Positions 1 to 5,030 of a stretch of DNA of 5,030 nucleotides are shown here, piece after piece. The stretch is from an uncultured Alistipes sp. (GTDB lineage Bacteria; Bacteroidota; Bacteroidia; Bacteroidales; Rikenellaceae). The notes beneath the pieces are model-generated. The model searched no databases. It had not been told where the DNA came from and was given only the letters and a program-made list of their open reading frames with translations. The stretch is taken from assembly GCA_959604655.1 (NCBI GenBank), contig CAUHCL010000130.1:1-5030 (forward strand), read 5' to 3'. Position 1 is the stretch's first letter. The number at the start of each line of letters is the position of its first letter. A program made the position numbers and the translations under genes.

Positions 1-319
1 GGTCGAACGCCACCGACAGACCCTTCTGTCCTGCGGCGAGGTTGCGGCGGTAGAACGCGTTGGATTCCTCGGCGGTAGAGAATCCCGCATACTGGCGTAT
101 GGTCCACGGACGCATCACGTACATGGTCGAGTAGGGACCGCGCAGGAACGGGGCTATACCCGCGGCGTAGTTCAGATGCTCCAGATTTTCGAGGTCTTTG
201 GCCGTGTAGTCCGTCTTTACGGGTATCTGCTCGGCTGTCATCCAAGGCTGCGCCTCGGCTTGGGCGGCGCACTTGGCGCTGCCTCCTTCGTATGATAATT
301 TTTCGAATTTTGCTCTCAT
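1..319 (-). CDS. mutB: Methylmalonyl-CoA mutase large (alpha, catalytic) subunit, N-terminal part only; runs off the left edge
   Basis: Large subunit of the adenosylcobalamin-dependent mutase that interconverts succinyl-CoA and (R)-methylmalonyl-CoA in the cytoplasm. I translated the minus strand from the ATG at 317-319 and get 106 codons, open to the window edge. The first 45 or so residues are a variable N-terminal arm. They are followed by the very conserved family block: LNYAAGIAPFLRGPY (49-63), RPWTIRQYAGFSTAEESNAF (70-89) and RRNLAAGQKGLSVAFD (91-106). By alignment from memory with the Propionibacterium enzyme (offset 12), Tyr77 matches the active-site Tyr89, and Tyr63, Thr65, Met66, Arg70, Thr73 and Arg75 match other substrate-contacting residues. 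The TIM-barrel remainder and the C-terminal B12 domain lie outside the window. The gene starts 11 bp after the mutA stop, so the two are almost certainly co-transcribed. The spacer between them has no strong Shine-Dalgarno, which is usual for Bacteroidetes. Confidence 0.96.
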   Translation of the reverse strand, partial: MRAKFEKLSYEGGSAKCAAQAEAQPWMTAEQIPVKTDYTAKDLENLEHLNYAAGIAPFLRGPYSTMYVMRPWTIRQYAGFSTAEESNAFYRRNLAAGQKGLSVAFD

Positions 320-330
320 GACTTTGCTTT

Positions 331-2187
331 TTAGATACCCAGCTCCTTGAGGTAGAACTTAAGGGTTTCGAGTACGTTGCTCTTCACGTTGATGAAATTG
401 GTGATTCCCTGCGCCTCCAGCTCGGGAGTGCATGCGGGTGCTCCCGCAACGACCAGAATGGCCTTGCCGCCCAGCAGCTCCTTCACTTTGGGCGCCAGTT
501 CGGCGTAGTCGTCGTCCGACGAGCATACCACCACTATGTCGGCCCTGGCCTCCAATGCGGCGGCCACGCCATCCTCCACCGATTTGAAGAACGTATTGTC
601 CTGAACGCGTATACCCGCGCAGGCGAAGAAGTTGCACGAGAACTGCGCGCGTGCGCGAGCCATCGCCAGACTGCCGCACGTGAGCATGAACGCCTTGGGC
701 TCCTTGCCGCTGCGGTCCACGTGCAGACGCATGGCCTCGAAAGCCATCGCGCCGCGGTAGGGCTTCAGCACGTTGCCCTCGGCCTCGGTGCGGGTGACCA
801 CCTCTGCCGTGACGGCCGCGTCGGCCACCTCGGTGAAGTTGGGGTACTGGTTGGCGCCCAGCAATATCTGACGGCGGGTCGATATGTTCTTGTCCTTGGC
901 TGCGGCCGAAGTCTTCACGCGCTCCACGATGAAGCCCGCCTTGAACGCCTCGATGTAGCCGCCCTTGTCCTCGACCTCGAGGAAGAGCTTCCATGCCTGC
1001 TCGGCTATGTTGCGCGTGAGGTTCTCGATGTAGTACGATCCTCCCGCGGGGTCCACCACCTGATCGAAGTGCGCCTCGTGCTTGAGCAGCAGCTCCACGT
1101 TGCGCGCTATACGCTTCGAGAACTCGTCGGGCTCGCCGAACGAGTAGTCGAACGGAGTGACCTCCAACGAGTGCACTCCCGCCAGCGAAGCCGACATGGC
1201 CTCGGTGGTGCCGCGGAGCATGTTCACGTAGGGGTCGTATACCGTCTGGTTCCAGGTCGAGGTGACGGCGTGCGCGAACATCTTGCACGAGCACTCGCAC
1301 TCGGGCTTGTAGCCCTTCACGATGTTGGCCCACAGCATGCGTGCGGCGCGGAACTTGGCGATCTCCATGAAGTAGCTCGACGTGACGGCGAACGTGAAAC
1401 GTATCTTGCGGGCGGCCTCGTCGACCGTGAGTCCCGCCTCGGTGAGCTTCACCAGATAGTCGTGTGCCGCGGCGAGGGTGAATGCCAGTTCCTCGACTAT
1501 GGTCGAACCTGCGTTGCTGAATGTGCTTCCCGCCACGTTCACCACGCGTATGCCCTTGTAGTCGGCCGTGCGGCGTACCAGAGCGGCCAGCGTGTCGAAG
1601 CAGTGCTCGCCCTGCGGGTCCTTGCAGCAGAAGTGGCCCTTGGTCGAGAGATTCTTCACAATGGGGTCGATGCAGAAGTTGATGTGTGCGTCGTCCTTGG
1701 CGATTCCCTCTTTCTCGATCTTGTCGAGAACCAGAGCCGCCACGGCGTGCATCTTGTGGCCCGAGAAGGTGATCTCCACCGCGGGGATGCAGATCTCGGC
1801 GAGCAGAGCATCGAGCTGCTCGGCGGTGAACTCCTTCGACGCGATGTGGAATCCGATCGAATCGACTCCCGCGTTGAGAAGTTTCAGTGCCTCGGCATTG
1901 GCCTCGGCGGGGTCGGTGACCGTTACGGTCTGGTGTATGCGCCAGTCGTTGCGGTTGTGCGTTCCTCTCACGTAGGGGAACTCGCCGGCCTGCGAAGCGA
2001 GAAATTCTATGCCTTCGAGATTCTCGGCGCGGTAGTAGGGGCGCACGTTGAATCCCTCGGCGGTTCTCCATACGAGTTTGCGCTCGTAGTCTGCACCTTT
2101 AAGGTCTGTCGTTATGGCCGCTTCCCACTGCTCGGTCGAGACGGGCGGAAATTCGGCGAACAACTTTTCTTTTTCGGTATTAGCCAT
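331..2187 (-). CDS. mutA: Methylmalonyl-CoA mutase small (beta, non-catalytic) subunit
   Basis: Complete 618-aa partner of MutB in the heterodimeric mutase; known small subunits are of similar length (about 615-640 aa). Residues roughly 30-480 resemble the methylmalonyl-CoA mutase TIM-barrel family, with recognisable stretches VRPYYRAENLEG (48-59) and PFDYSFGEPDEFSKRIARN (345-363). Residues about 498-618 form a Rossmann-like domain homologous to the B12-binding domain of the large subunit. However, the DxHxxG cobalamin motif is absent: the segment around FSCNFFACAGIRVQDN has no such Asp-x-His. This marks it as the structural small subunit rather than a second catalytic chain. The start at 2185-2187 gives MANTEKEK, a normal family beginning, and a Bacteroidetes -7 box lies about 60 bp upstream. 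The order mutA then mutB, 11 bp apart, is the classical arrangement. The absence of TTA, CTA and TCA codons over most of the gene leaves a long spurious open frame on the opposite strand. Confidence 0.97.
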   Translation of the reverse strand: MANTEKEKLFAEFPPVSTEQWEAAITTDLKGADYERKLVWRTAEGFNVRPYYRAENLEGIEFLASQAGEFPYVRGTHNRNDWRIHQTVTVTDPAEANAEALKLLNAGVDSIGFHIASKEFTAEQLDALLAEICIPAVEITFSGHKMHAVAALVLDKIEKEGIAKDDAHINFCIDPIVKNLSTKGHFCCKDPQGEHCFDTLAALVRRTADYKGIRVVNVAGSTFSNAGSTIVEELAFTLAAAHDYLVKLTEAGLTVDEAARKIRFTFAVTSSYFMEIAKFRAARMLWANIVKGYKPECECSCKMFAHAVTSTWNQTVYDPYVNMLRGTTEAMSASLAGVHSLEVTPFDYSFGEPDEFSKRIARNVELLLKHEAHFDQVVDPAGGSYYIENLTRNIAEQAWKLFLEVEDKGGYIEAFKAGFIVERVKTSAAAKDKNISTRRQILLGANQYPNFTEVADAAVTAEVVTRTEAEGNVLKPYRGAMAFEAMRLHVDRSGKEPKAFMLTCGSLAMARARAQFSCNFFACAGIRVQDNTFFKSVEDGVAAALEARADIVVVCSSDDDYAELAPKVKELLGGKAILVVAGAPACTPELEAQGITNFINVKSNVLETLKFYLKELGI

Positions 2188-2211
2188 AATTAGTTTTAGA
2201 ATTAGTTTTAG
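2188..2211 (-). repeat. Perfect 12-bp tandem duplication in the mutA leader
   Basis: AATTAGTTTTAG occurs twice head to tail at 2188-2199 and 2200-2211. On the mRNA sense (minus) strand this reads CTAAAACTAATT twice, with the second copy ending directly against the ATG of mutA. It occupies the place where a ribosome binding site would lie in other bacteria. No AGGAGG-like element is present, so the AT-rich, unstructured repeat may itself form the initiation region. That function is inferred. Confidence 0.9.
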
Positions 2212-2248
2212 TATGTGTGTTCGTTCGTGTTTGCGAATATAAACATTG

Positions 2249-2256
2249 CAAAGATA
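2249..2256 (-). promoter_or_regulatory. Probable mutAB promoter, Bacteroidetes -7 box
   Basis: On the minus strand the sequence reads TATCTTTG, an exact match to the Bacteroidetes primary sigma factor -7 consensus TAnnTTTG. Transcription would start within a few bases downstream, giving a leader of about 50-60 nt before the mutA ATG. A TTG -33 element at the right distance is not clear; GTTCG around 2275-2279 is the nearest weak candidate. A second exact -7 match, TATTTTTG, lies further upstream at 2291-2298 on the same strand, also without an obvious -33, and could be an alternative start. Confidence 0.6.
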
Positions 2257-2372
2257 ATATTTTTTTCACATCGGCGAACACTCGCTGTTACAAAAATAAC
2301 AATAATCGGCATGCTCGGGACGCATACCGTCCGCCGTCGCCGCACCATGTGAAATGCGTGTTTTGTGTAATT

Positions 2373-2398
2373 TGGAATAAAAATATTCTTATATTCCA
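2373..2398. promoter_or_regulatory. Operator-like inverted repeat
   Basis: Arms TGGAATA (2373-2379) and TATTCCA (2392-2398) are perfect inverse complements separated by 12 bp. The arm centres are about 19 bp apart, close to two helical turns, as in many dimeric regulator sites. It lies about 75 bp upstream of the nearer mutA -7-like box and about 140 bp upstream of the glnN -33 element. No poly-T run follows, so it is not a terminator. In AT-rich DNA a 7-bp dyad can arise by chance. Confidence 0.35.
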
Positions 2399-2492
2399 TA
2401 AAATAGCCTCTTTGCCTAAAATTGCGAAAATCCCGAATAGGCGGTTAAAATTCGTGCCGATCCCGAAAATAGCACCCGTTTTTCCGTCGCAT

Positions 2493-2535
2493 CGTCGAAA
2501 AATCGAGGGCGAAATCGAGAAAAAGCCGTCGAAAA
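2493..2535. repeat. Short direct repeats just upstream of the glnN promoter
   Basis: CGTCGAAAA occurs at 2493-2501 and again at 2527-2535, 34 bp apart. AAATCGAG occurs between them at 2500-2507 and 2512-2519, 12 bp apart. A further direct pair, ATCCCGAA, sits at 2430-2437 and 2460-2467, 30 bp apart. Spacings near whole helical turns directly upstream of the -33 box would suit an activator binding one face of the DNA, but no regulator can be named from the sequence. Confidence 0.4.
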
Positions 2536-2566
2536 TTGTTGTTTTTCTGCAAAAACAGTATATTTG
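2536..2566 (+). promoter_or_regulatory. Probable glnN promoter, Bacteroidetes -33/-7 type
   Basis: TATATTTG at 2559-2566 matches the Bacteroidetes -7 consensus TAnnTTTG exactly. A -33 TTG is available at 2536-2538 or 2539-2541, giving spacers of 20 or 17 bp, both within the usual range. The predicted start of transcription is at about 2570-2575, leaving a 5' untranslated region of roughly 70-75 nt. The combination of exact box, correct spacing and position makes this the best promoter in the window. Confidence 0.8.
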
Positions 2567-2568
2567 CA

Positions 2569-2610
2569 CCGTGAGAGTAAAATAAGATAAAAAGAAAAAA
2601 ACTCTCGCGG
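2569..2610 (+). promoter_or_regulatory. 10-bp dyad at the glnN transcription start (5' UTR hairpin or operator)
   Basis: CCGTGAGAGT (2569-2578) can pair with ACTCTCGCGG (2601-2610) over ten base pairs, nine Watson-Crick and one T-G. The 22-nt spacer between them is almost entirely A with a few G and T. The left arm overlaps the expected transcription start, so the element could form a stem at the very 5' end of the glnN mRNA. Alternatively it could be a DNA operator that a repressor uses to cover the start site. No poly-U tract follows, so it is not a plain terminator. The pairing is seen in the sequence; the role is inferred. Confidence 0.5.
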
Positions 2611-2645
2611 AAAAACAAACGGACAATCCAAACCGAATATAAGGT

Positions 2646-4817
2646 ATGTTATTAAGATTTAAGATGGTTGAAGCGGCCCTGAACCATCGGGCCGTGGAGG
2701 TGAAGGCTCCGAGCGCGCGCCCGTCGGAGTATTTCGGCGAAAAGGTGTTCGGCCGCAGCGTGATGCGCAAGTATCTGGACAAGCCCACCTACGAGGCTTT
2801 GTTGGGCACGATGGAGAACGGTACGCCGCTGTCGCCCGAGCTGGCCGACAGCGTGGCAGCGGGCATGCGCCAGTGGGCGCTGGACAACGGTGCCGACCAC
2901 TACACCCACTGGTTTCAACCGTTGACGGGCGGTACGGCCGAGAAGCACGACTCGTTCTCCGATCCCGACGGAAAGGGTGCCGTGATAGAGTCGTTCTCGG
3001 GTAAGGTGCTGGCCCAGCAGGAGCCCGACGCGTCGTCGTTCCCCAACGGCGGCATCCGCAACACGTTCGAGGCCCGCGGCTATTCGGCGTGGGATCCCAC
3101 CTCGCCCGCATTCATAGTCGACACCACGCTTTGCATCCCCACGGTATTCATATCGTACACGGGCGAGGCGCTCGATTACAAGGTGCCTCTGCTGCGCGCC
3201 ATCTCGGCCGTGGACAAGGCCGCCACTGAGGTATGCCGCTATTTCGACAAGAACGTCAACCGCGTATACACCTATCTGGGCTGGGAGCAGGAGTATTTCC
3301 TCGTGGACGAGAGCCTGTGGGCGGCACGTCCCGACCTCGTGCTTACGGGCCGCACCCTGATGGGTCACGAATCGGCCAAGAACCAGCAGTTGGAGGACCA
3401 CTATTTCGGTGCCATACCCTCGCGTGTGATCAATTTCATGAAGGATCTGGAGTACGAGAGCCTCAAGCTGGGCATTCCGCTCAAGACCCGTCACAACGAG
3501 GTGGCGCCCAACCAGTTCGAGCTGGCTCCCGTATACGAGGAAGCCAATCTGGCCAACGACCACAACCAGCTGCTGATGACCATAATGGACAAGATCGCGC
3601 GCCGTCACAATTTCCGCGTGCTGCTGCACGAGAAGCCCTTCAAGGGTATCAACGGCTCGGGCAAGCACAACAACTGGTCGCTGGGGACCGACACGGGCGT
3701 GAATCTGTTCGGCCCGGGCAAGACGGCGTCGGAGAACTTGCAGTTCATAACCTTCCTCGTGAACGCCATGGCCGCCGTGTACAAGCATAACGGCCTGCTG
3801 AAGGCCTCGATCATGAGCGCAACGAACGCCCACCGTCTGGGTGCCAACGAGGCGCCCCCCGCAATCATATCCACGTTCCTCGGCACGCAGATATCGTCGG
3901 TGCTGGAGAAGCTGGAGAAGAGCAAGGGCGACGACGCGATCCGTTTCGACGCCAAGAGCGTGCTGAAGATGAGCGGCGTATCGCAGATCCCGTCGATCCT
4001 GCTCGACAACACCGACCGCAACCGCACCTCGCCCTTTGCGTTCACGGGCAACCGCTTCGAGTTCCGCGCCGTGGGTTCGTCGGACAACTGCGCCGAGGCC
4101 ATGATTACGCTGTGTACGGCTATGGCCGAGCAGCTCACCGAATTCAAGGCCAAGGTCGATGCCAAGGTCGAGAAGGGGACCAGGAAGGAGCGGGCCATAT
4201 ACGAACTGCTGAAGCAGACTATAAAGGAGTGCCGTCCCGTGCATTTCGACGGTAACGGCTATTCGGACGAGTGGAAGGCCGAGGCGGCCAAGCGCGGACT
4301 GGACTGCGAGACCTCGGCGCCGTTGATATTCGACCGCTACCTCGATCCCGCGAGCGAGAAGATGTTCGGCGACATGGGCGTGTTCAACAAGGTGGAGCTT
4401 CAGGCGCGCACGGAGGTGAAGTGGGAGACCTACACCAAGAAGATCCAGATCGAGGCGCGCGTGCTGGGCGACATTACCCTGAACCACATAATCCCCATCG
4501 CCTCGAAATACGAATCGCTGCTGCTCGACAAGGCCTACAAGATGAAGGTGCTGGATATAAAGACCGATTCGGATATCGATCTCATCCGCAAGATACAGAA
4601 GCACTCGGCGACCATGCAGAAGCTGGTGCTCGACATGGTGGAGGCGCGCAAGGTGGCCAACAAGATCGAGGACCAGCGCGAGAAGGCCGTGATGTATCAC
4701 GACACGGTGGCCGTCTATTTCGACGAGATACGCTACCACATCGACAAGCTGGAGGAGGTGATCGACGACCAGTTGTGGCCGCTGCCCAAATACAGAGAAT
4801 TGTTATTCATAAGATAG
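2646..4817 (+). CDS. glnN: Glutamine synthetase type III
   Basis: Makes glutamine from glutamate, ammonia and ATP in the cytoplasm, the main step of nitrogen assimilation. At 723 aa it has the length of GSIII (about 700-730) rather than GSI or GSII. An N-terminal GSIII-specific region (about 1-200) is followed by the catalytic barrel and a helical C-terminal extension (about 590-723). Visible motifs, with equivalents in GSI inferred from memory: GWEQEYFLVDE (212-222; Glu214 and Glu216 as metal ligands), EVAPNQFELAP (285-295; Glu285 and Glu292), KPFKGINGSGKHNNWS (330-345; His341), SIMSATNAHRLGANEAPP (388-405) and NRTSPFAFTGNRFEFRAVGS (459-478; Glu472 and Arg474). All key residues appear intact. 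Family GSIII forms a double-ring dodecamer. I chose the ATG at 2646 because MLLRFKMVEAALNHR resembles other GSIII N-termini; ATG 2664 is the alternative. The gene is monocistronic as far as seen, with its own promoter and terminator. The first and last few codons are AT-rich, unlike the GC-rich body. Confidence 0.97.
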   Translation: MLLRFKMVEAALNHRAVEVKAPSARPSEYFGEKVFGRSVMRKYLDKPTYEALLGTMENGTPLSPELADSVAAGMRQWALDNGADHYTHWFQPLTGGTAEKHDSFSDPDGKGAVIESFSGKVLAQQEPDASSFPNGGIRNTFEARGYSAWDPTSPAFIVDTTLCIPTVFISYTGEALDYKVPLLRAISAVDKAATEVCRYFDKNVNRVYTYLGWEQEYFLVDESLWAARPDLVLTGRTLMGHESAKNQQLEDHYFGAIPSRVINFMKDLEYESLKLGIPLKTRHNEVAPNQFELAPVYEEANLANDHNQLLMTIMDKIARRHNFRVLLHEKPFKGINGSGKHNNWSLGTDTGVNLFGPGKTASENLQFITFLVNAMAAVYKHNGLLKASIMSATNAHRLGANEAPPAIISTFLGTQISSVLEKLEKSKGDDAIRFDAKSVLKMSGVSQIPSILLDNTDRNRTSPFAFTGNRFEFRAVGSSDNCAEAMITLCTAMAEQLTEFKAKVDAKVEKGTRKERAIYELLKQTIKECRPVHFDGNGYSDEWKAEAAKRGLDCETSAPLIFDRYLDPASEKMFGDMGVFNKVELQARTEVKWETYTKKIQIEARVLGDITLNHIIPIASKYESLLLDKAYKMKVLDIKTDSDIDLIRKIQKHSATMQKLVLDMVEARKVANKIEDQREKAVMYHDTVAVYFDEIRYHIDKLEEVIDDQLWPLPKYRELLFIR

Positions 4818-4846
4818 CGAGTTTATAGTTTAGGTTTTTTGAGAAG

Positions 4847-4879
4847 AGACTGCCCGACGTGTTCGGGCGGTCTTTTTTT
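4847..4879 (+). terminator. Intrinsic terminator of glnN
   Basis: GACTGCCCGA (4848-4857) pairs with TCGGGCGGTC (4863-4872): ten base pairs with one T-G wobble, around a 5-nt loop. The stem is followed at once by seven T residues (4873-4879). It begins 30 bp after the glnN stop codon, the textbook arrangement for factor-independent termination. On the opposite strand the flank is less T-rich, so it should act mainly on glnN. Confidence 0.93.
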
Positions 4880-5030
4880 GTACTGAAATGGTGCGGCTGC
4901 GGGTGGGGGAGCTTTGCGCGAGCCGCGAGGCGGCGCAGTTGGTCGGGATGTGCCGTTCGCCGACGGCGGTCGGAGTGCGACAGCAGTCCGCCGCAGTGGG
5001 GCGGCGGCGAACTGCGCGGCTCAAAGAGCC
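4880..5030. other. Very GC-rich tail with imperfect long inverted repeat; no supported gene
   Basis: After the terminator the composition becomes extremely G+C-rich. Three arm pairs nest in order: CTTTG (4912-4916) with CAAAG (5022-5026), AGCCGCG (4921-4927) with CGCGGCT (5015-5021), and CAGTT (4936-4940) with AACTG (5010-5014). They are separated by one-sided bulges, so the segment could fold back as a single hairpin of about 115 nt. A smaller hairpin, GCCGT/ACGGC with a 6-nt loop, lies inside at 4952-4967. A plus-strand frame is open from ATG 4888 to the window edge (47 codons), but its product is rich in Arg, Ala, Gly and Val and unlike a known protein. The element may be an intergenic repeat, a structured RNA or simply biased spacer; the window end prevents a decision. 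Confidence 0.4.

Larger units (their letters stand above)
2188..2645. other. Divergent intergenic control region between mutA and glnN
   Basis: This 458-bp spacer is clearly AT-rich compared with the flanking genes. I see no convincing gene in it: the short open frames on both strands encode low-complexity, mutually overlapping peptides without family features. It contains a probable mutA promoter (2249-2256, minus), a probable glnN promoter (2536-2566, plus), a 12-bp tandem duplication at the mutA start, a dyad at the glnN transcription start, an operator-like inverted repeat (2373-2398) and several short direct repeats. A small GC-rich island at about 2307-2345 interrupts the AT-rich sequence and contains a 5-bp hairpin GGACG/CGTCC (2318-2332). 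I could not assign it a role. No sigma-54 type -24/-12 element is visible, and I see no tRNA or known riboswitch. Confidence 0.85.

Noticed and set aside
721..2193. A 490-codon plus-strand open frame antisense to mutA
   Set aside because: It is in the complementary codon phase to mutA and open for the same codon-bias reason. MutA on the other strand is unmistakable.
2307..2345. GC-rich island with a small hairpin as a possible RNA gene
   Set aside because: Only a 5-bp stem (2318-2332) is visible, with no terminator or promoter pairing it into a transcript and no tRNA or known RNA features.
2217..2585. Small open frames in the spacer (2217-2585 plus, 2208-2399 minus, 2288-2788 minus, 2416-2631 minus)
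   Set aside because: They overlap one another, cover the promoters and repeats, have low-complexity products, and one runs into glnN antisense. No initiation signal or family feature supports any of them.
2188..2645. Sigma-54 promoter or classical nitrogen-regulator site for glnN
   Set aside because: No TGGCAC-N5-TTGC type element is present, and the exact Bacteroidetes -33/-7 promoter accounts for expression.
2652..4739. A 695-codon open frame on the minus strand covering nearly all of glnN
   Set aside because: Its codons are exact reverse complements of glnN codons, so it stays open simply because glnN lacks TTA, CTA and TCA codons through GC-biased codon use. The product is rich in His, Leu, Val and Arg and resembles no family.
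4830..5024. Minus-strand frame of 64 codons over the glnN terminator
   Set aside because: It crosses the terminator hairpin, and its Arg/Thr/Ser-rich product looks like translated GC-rich non-coding sequence.
4888..5030. Plus-strand frame of 47 codons open to the right edge
   Set aside because: The product is rich in Arg, Ala, Gly and Val with no recognisable motif, it lacks an upstream promoter box, and the stretch is explained at least as well by GC bias that removes stop codons. It cannot be settled without sequence beyond 5030.

Overview
This window looks like a chromosomal segment of a moderately GC-rich member of the Bacteroidales. A gut Alistipes/Rikenellaceae-type organism is my best guess. 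The reasons are: a split-subunit methylmalonyl-CoA mutase of the Bacteroidetes type, a type III glutamine synthetase (the form first described in Bacteroides fragilis), GC-rich genes separated by an AT-rich spacer, promoter boxes matching the Bacteroidetes -7 consensus TAnnTTTG, and no clear Shine-Dalgarno sequences. The genus is inferred, not shown.

Layout: positions 1-2187 carry a minus-strand operon, read right to left. It consists of mutA (small subunit, complete, 618 aa), then an 11-bp gap, then mutB (large catalytic subunit). Only the first 106 codons of mutB are inside the window. Positions 2188-2645 form a 458-bp AT-rich divergent control region. Positions 2646-4817 hold the plus-strand glnN (glutamine synthetase III, 723 aa), which ends in a strong intrinsic terminator at 4847-4879. 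Positions 4880-5030 are a very GC-rich tail with an imperfect long inverted repeat and no convincing gene.

MutA and MutB together interconvert succinyl-CoA and (R)-methylmalonyl-CoA using adenosylcobalamin, a central step of the succinate route to propionate. GlnN assimilates ammonia into glutamine. The two transcription units are divergent and metabolically separate; nothing in the sequence shows that they are co-regulated.

I find no mobile element, CRISPR array, RNA gene or defence system, and no evidence of a new multi-gene system. The less ordinary material is non-coding: a 10-bp dyad sitting on the predicted glnN transcription start, an exact 12-bp tandem duplication abutting the mutA start codon, several short repeats and an operator-like inverted repeat in the spacer, and the structured GC-rich tail.
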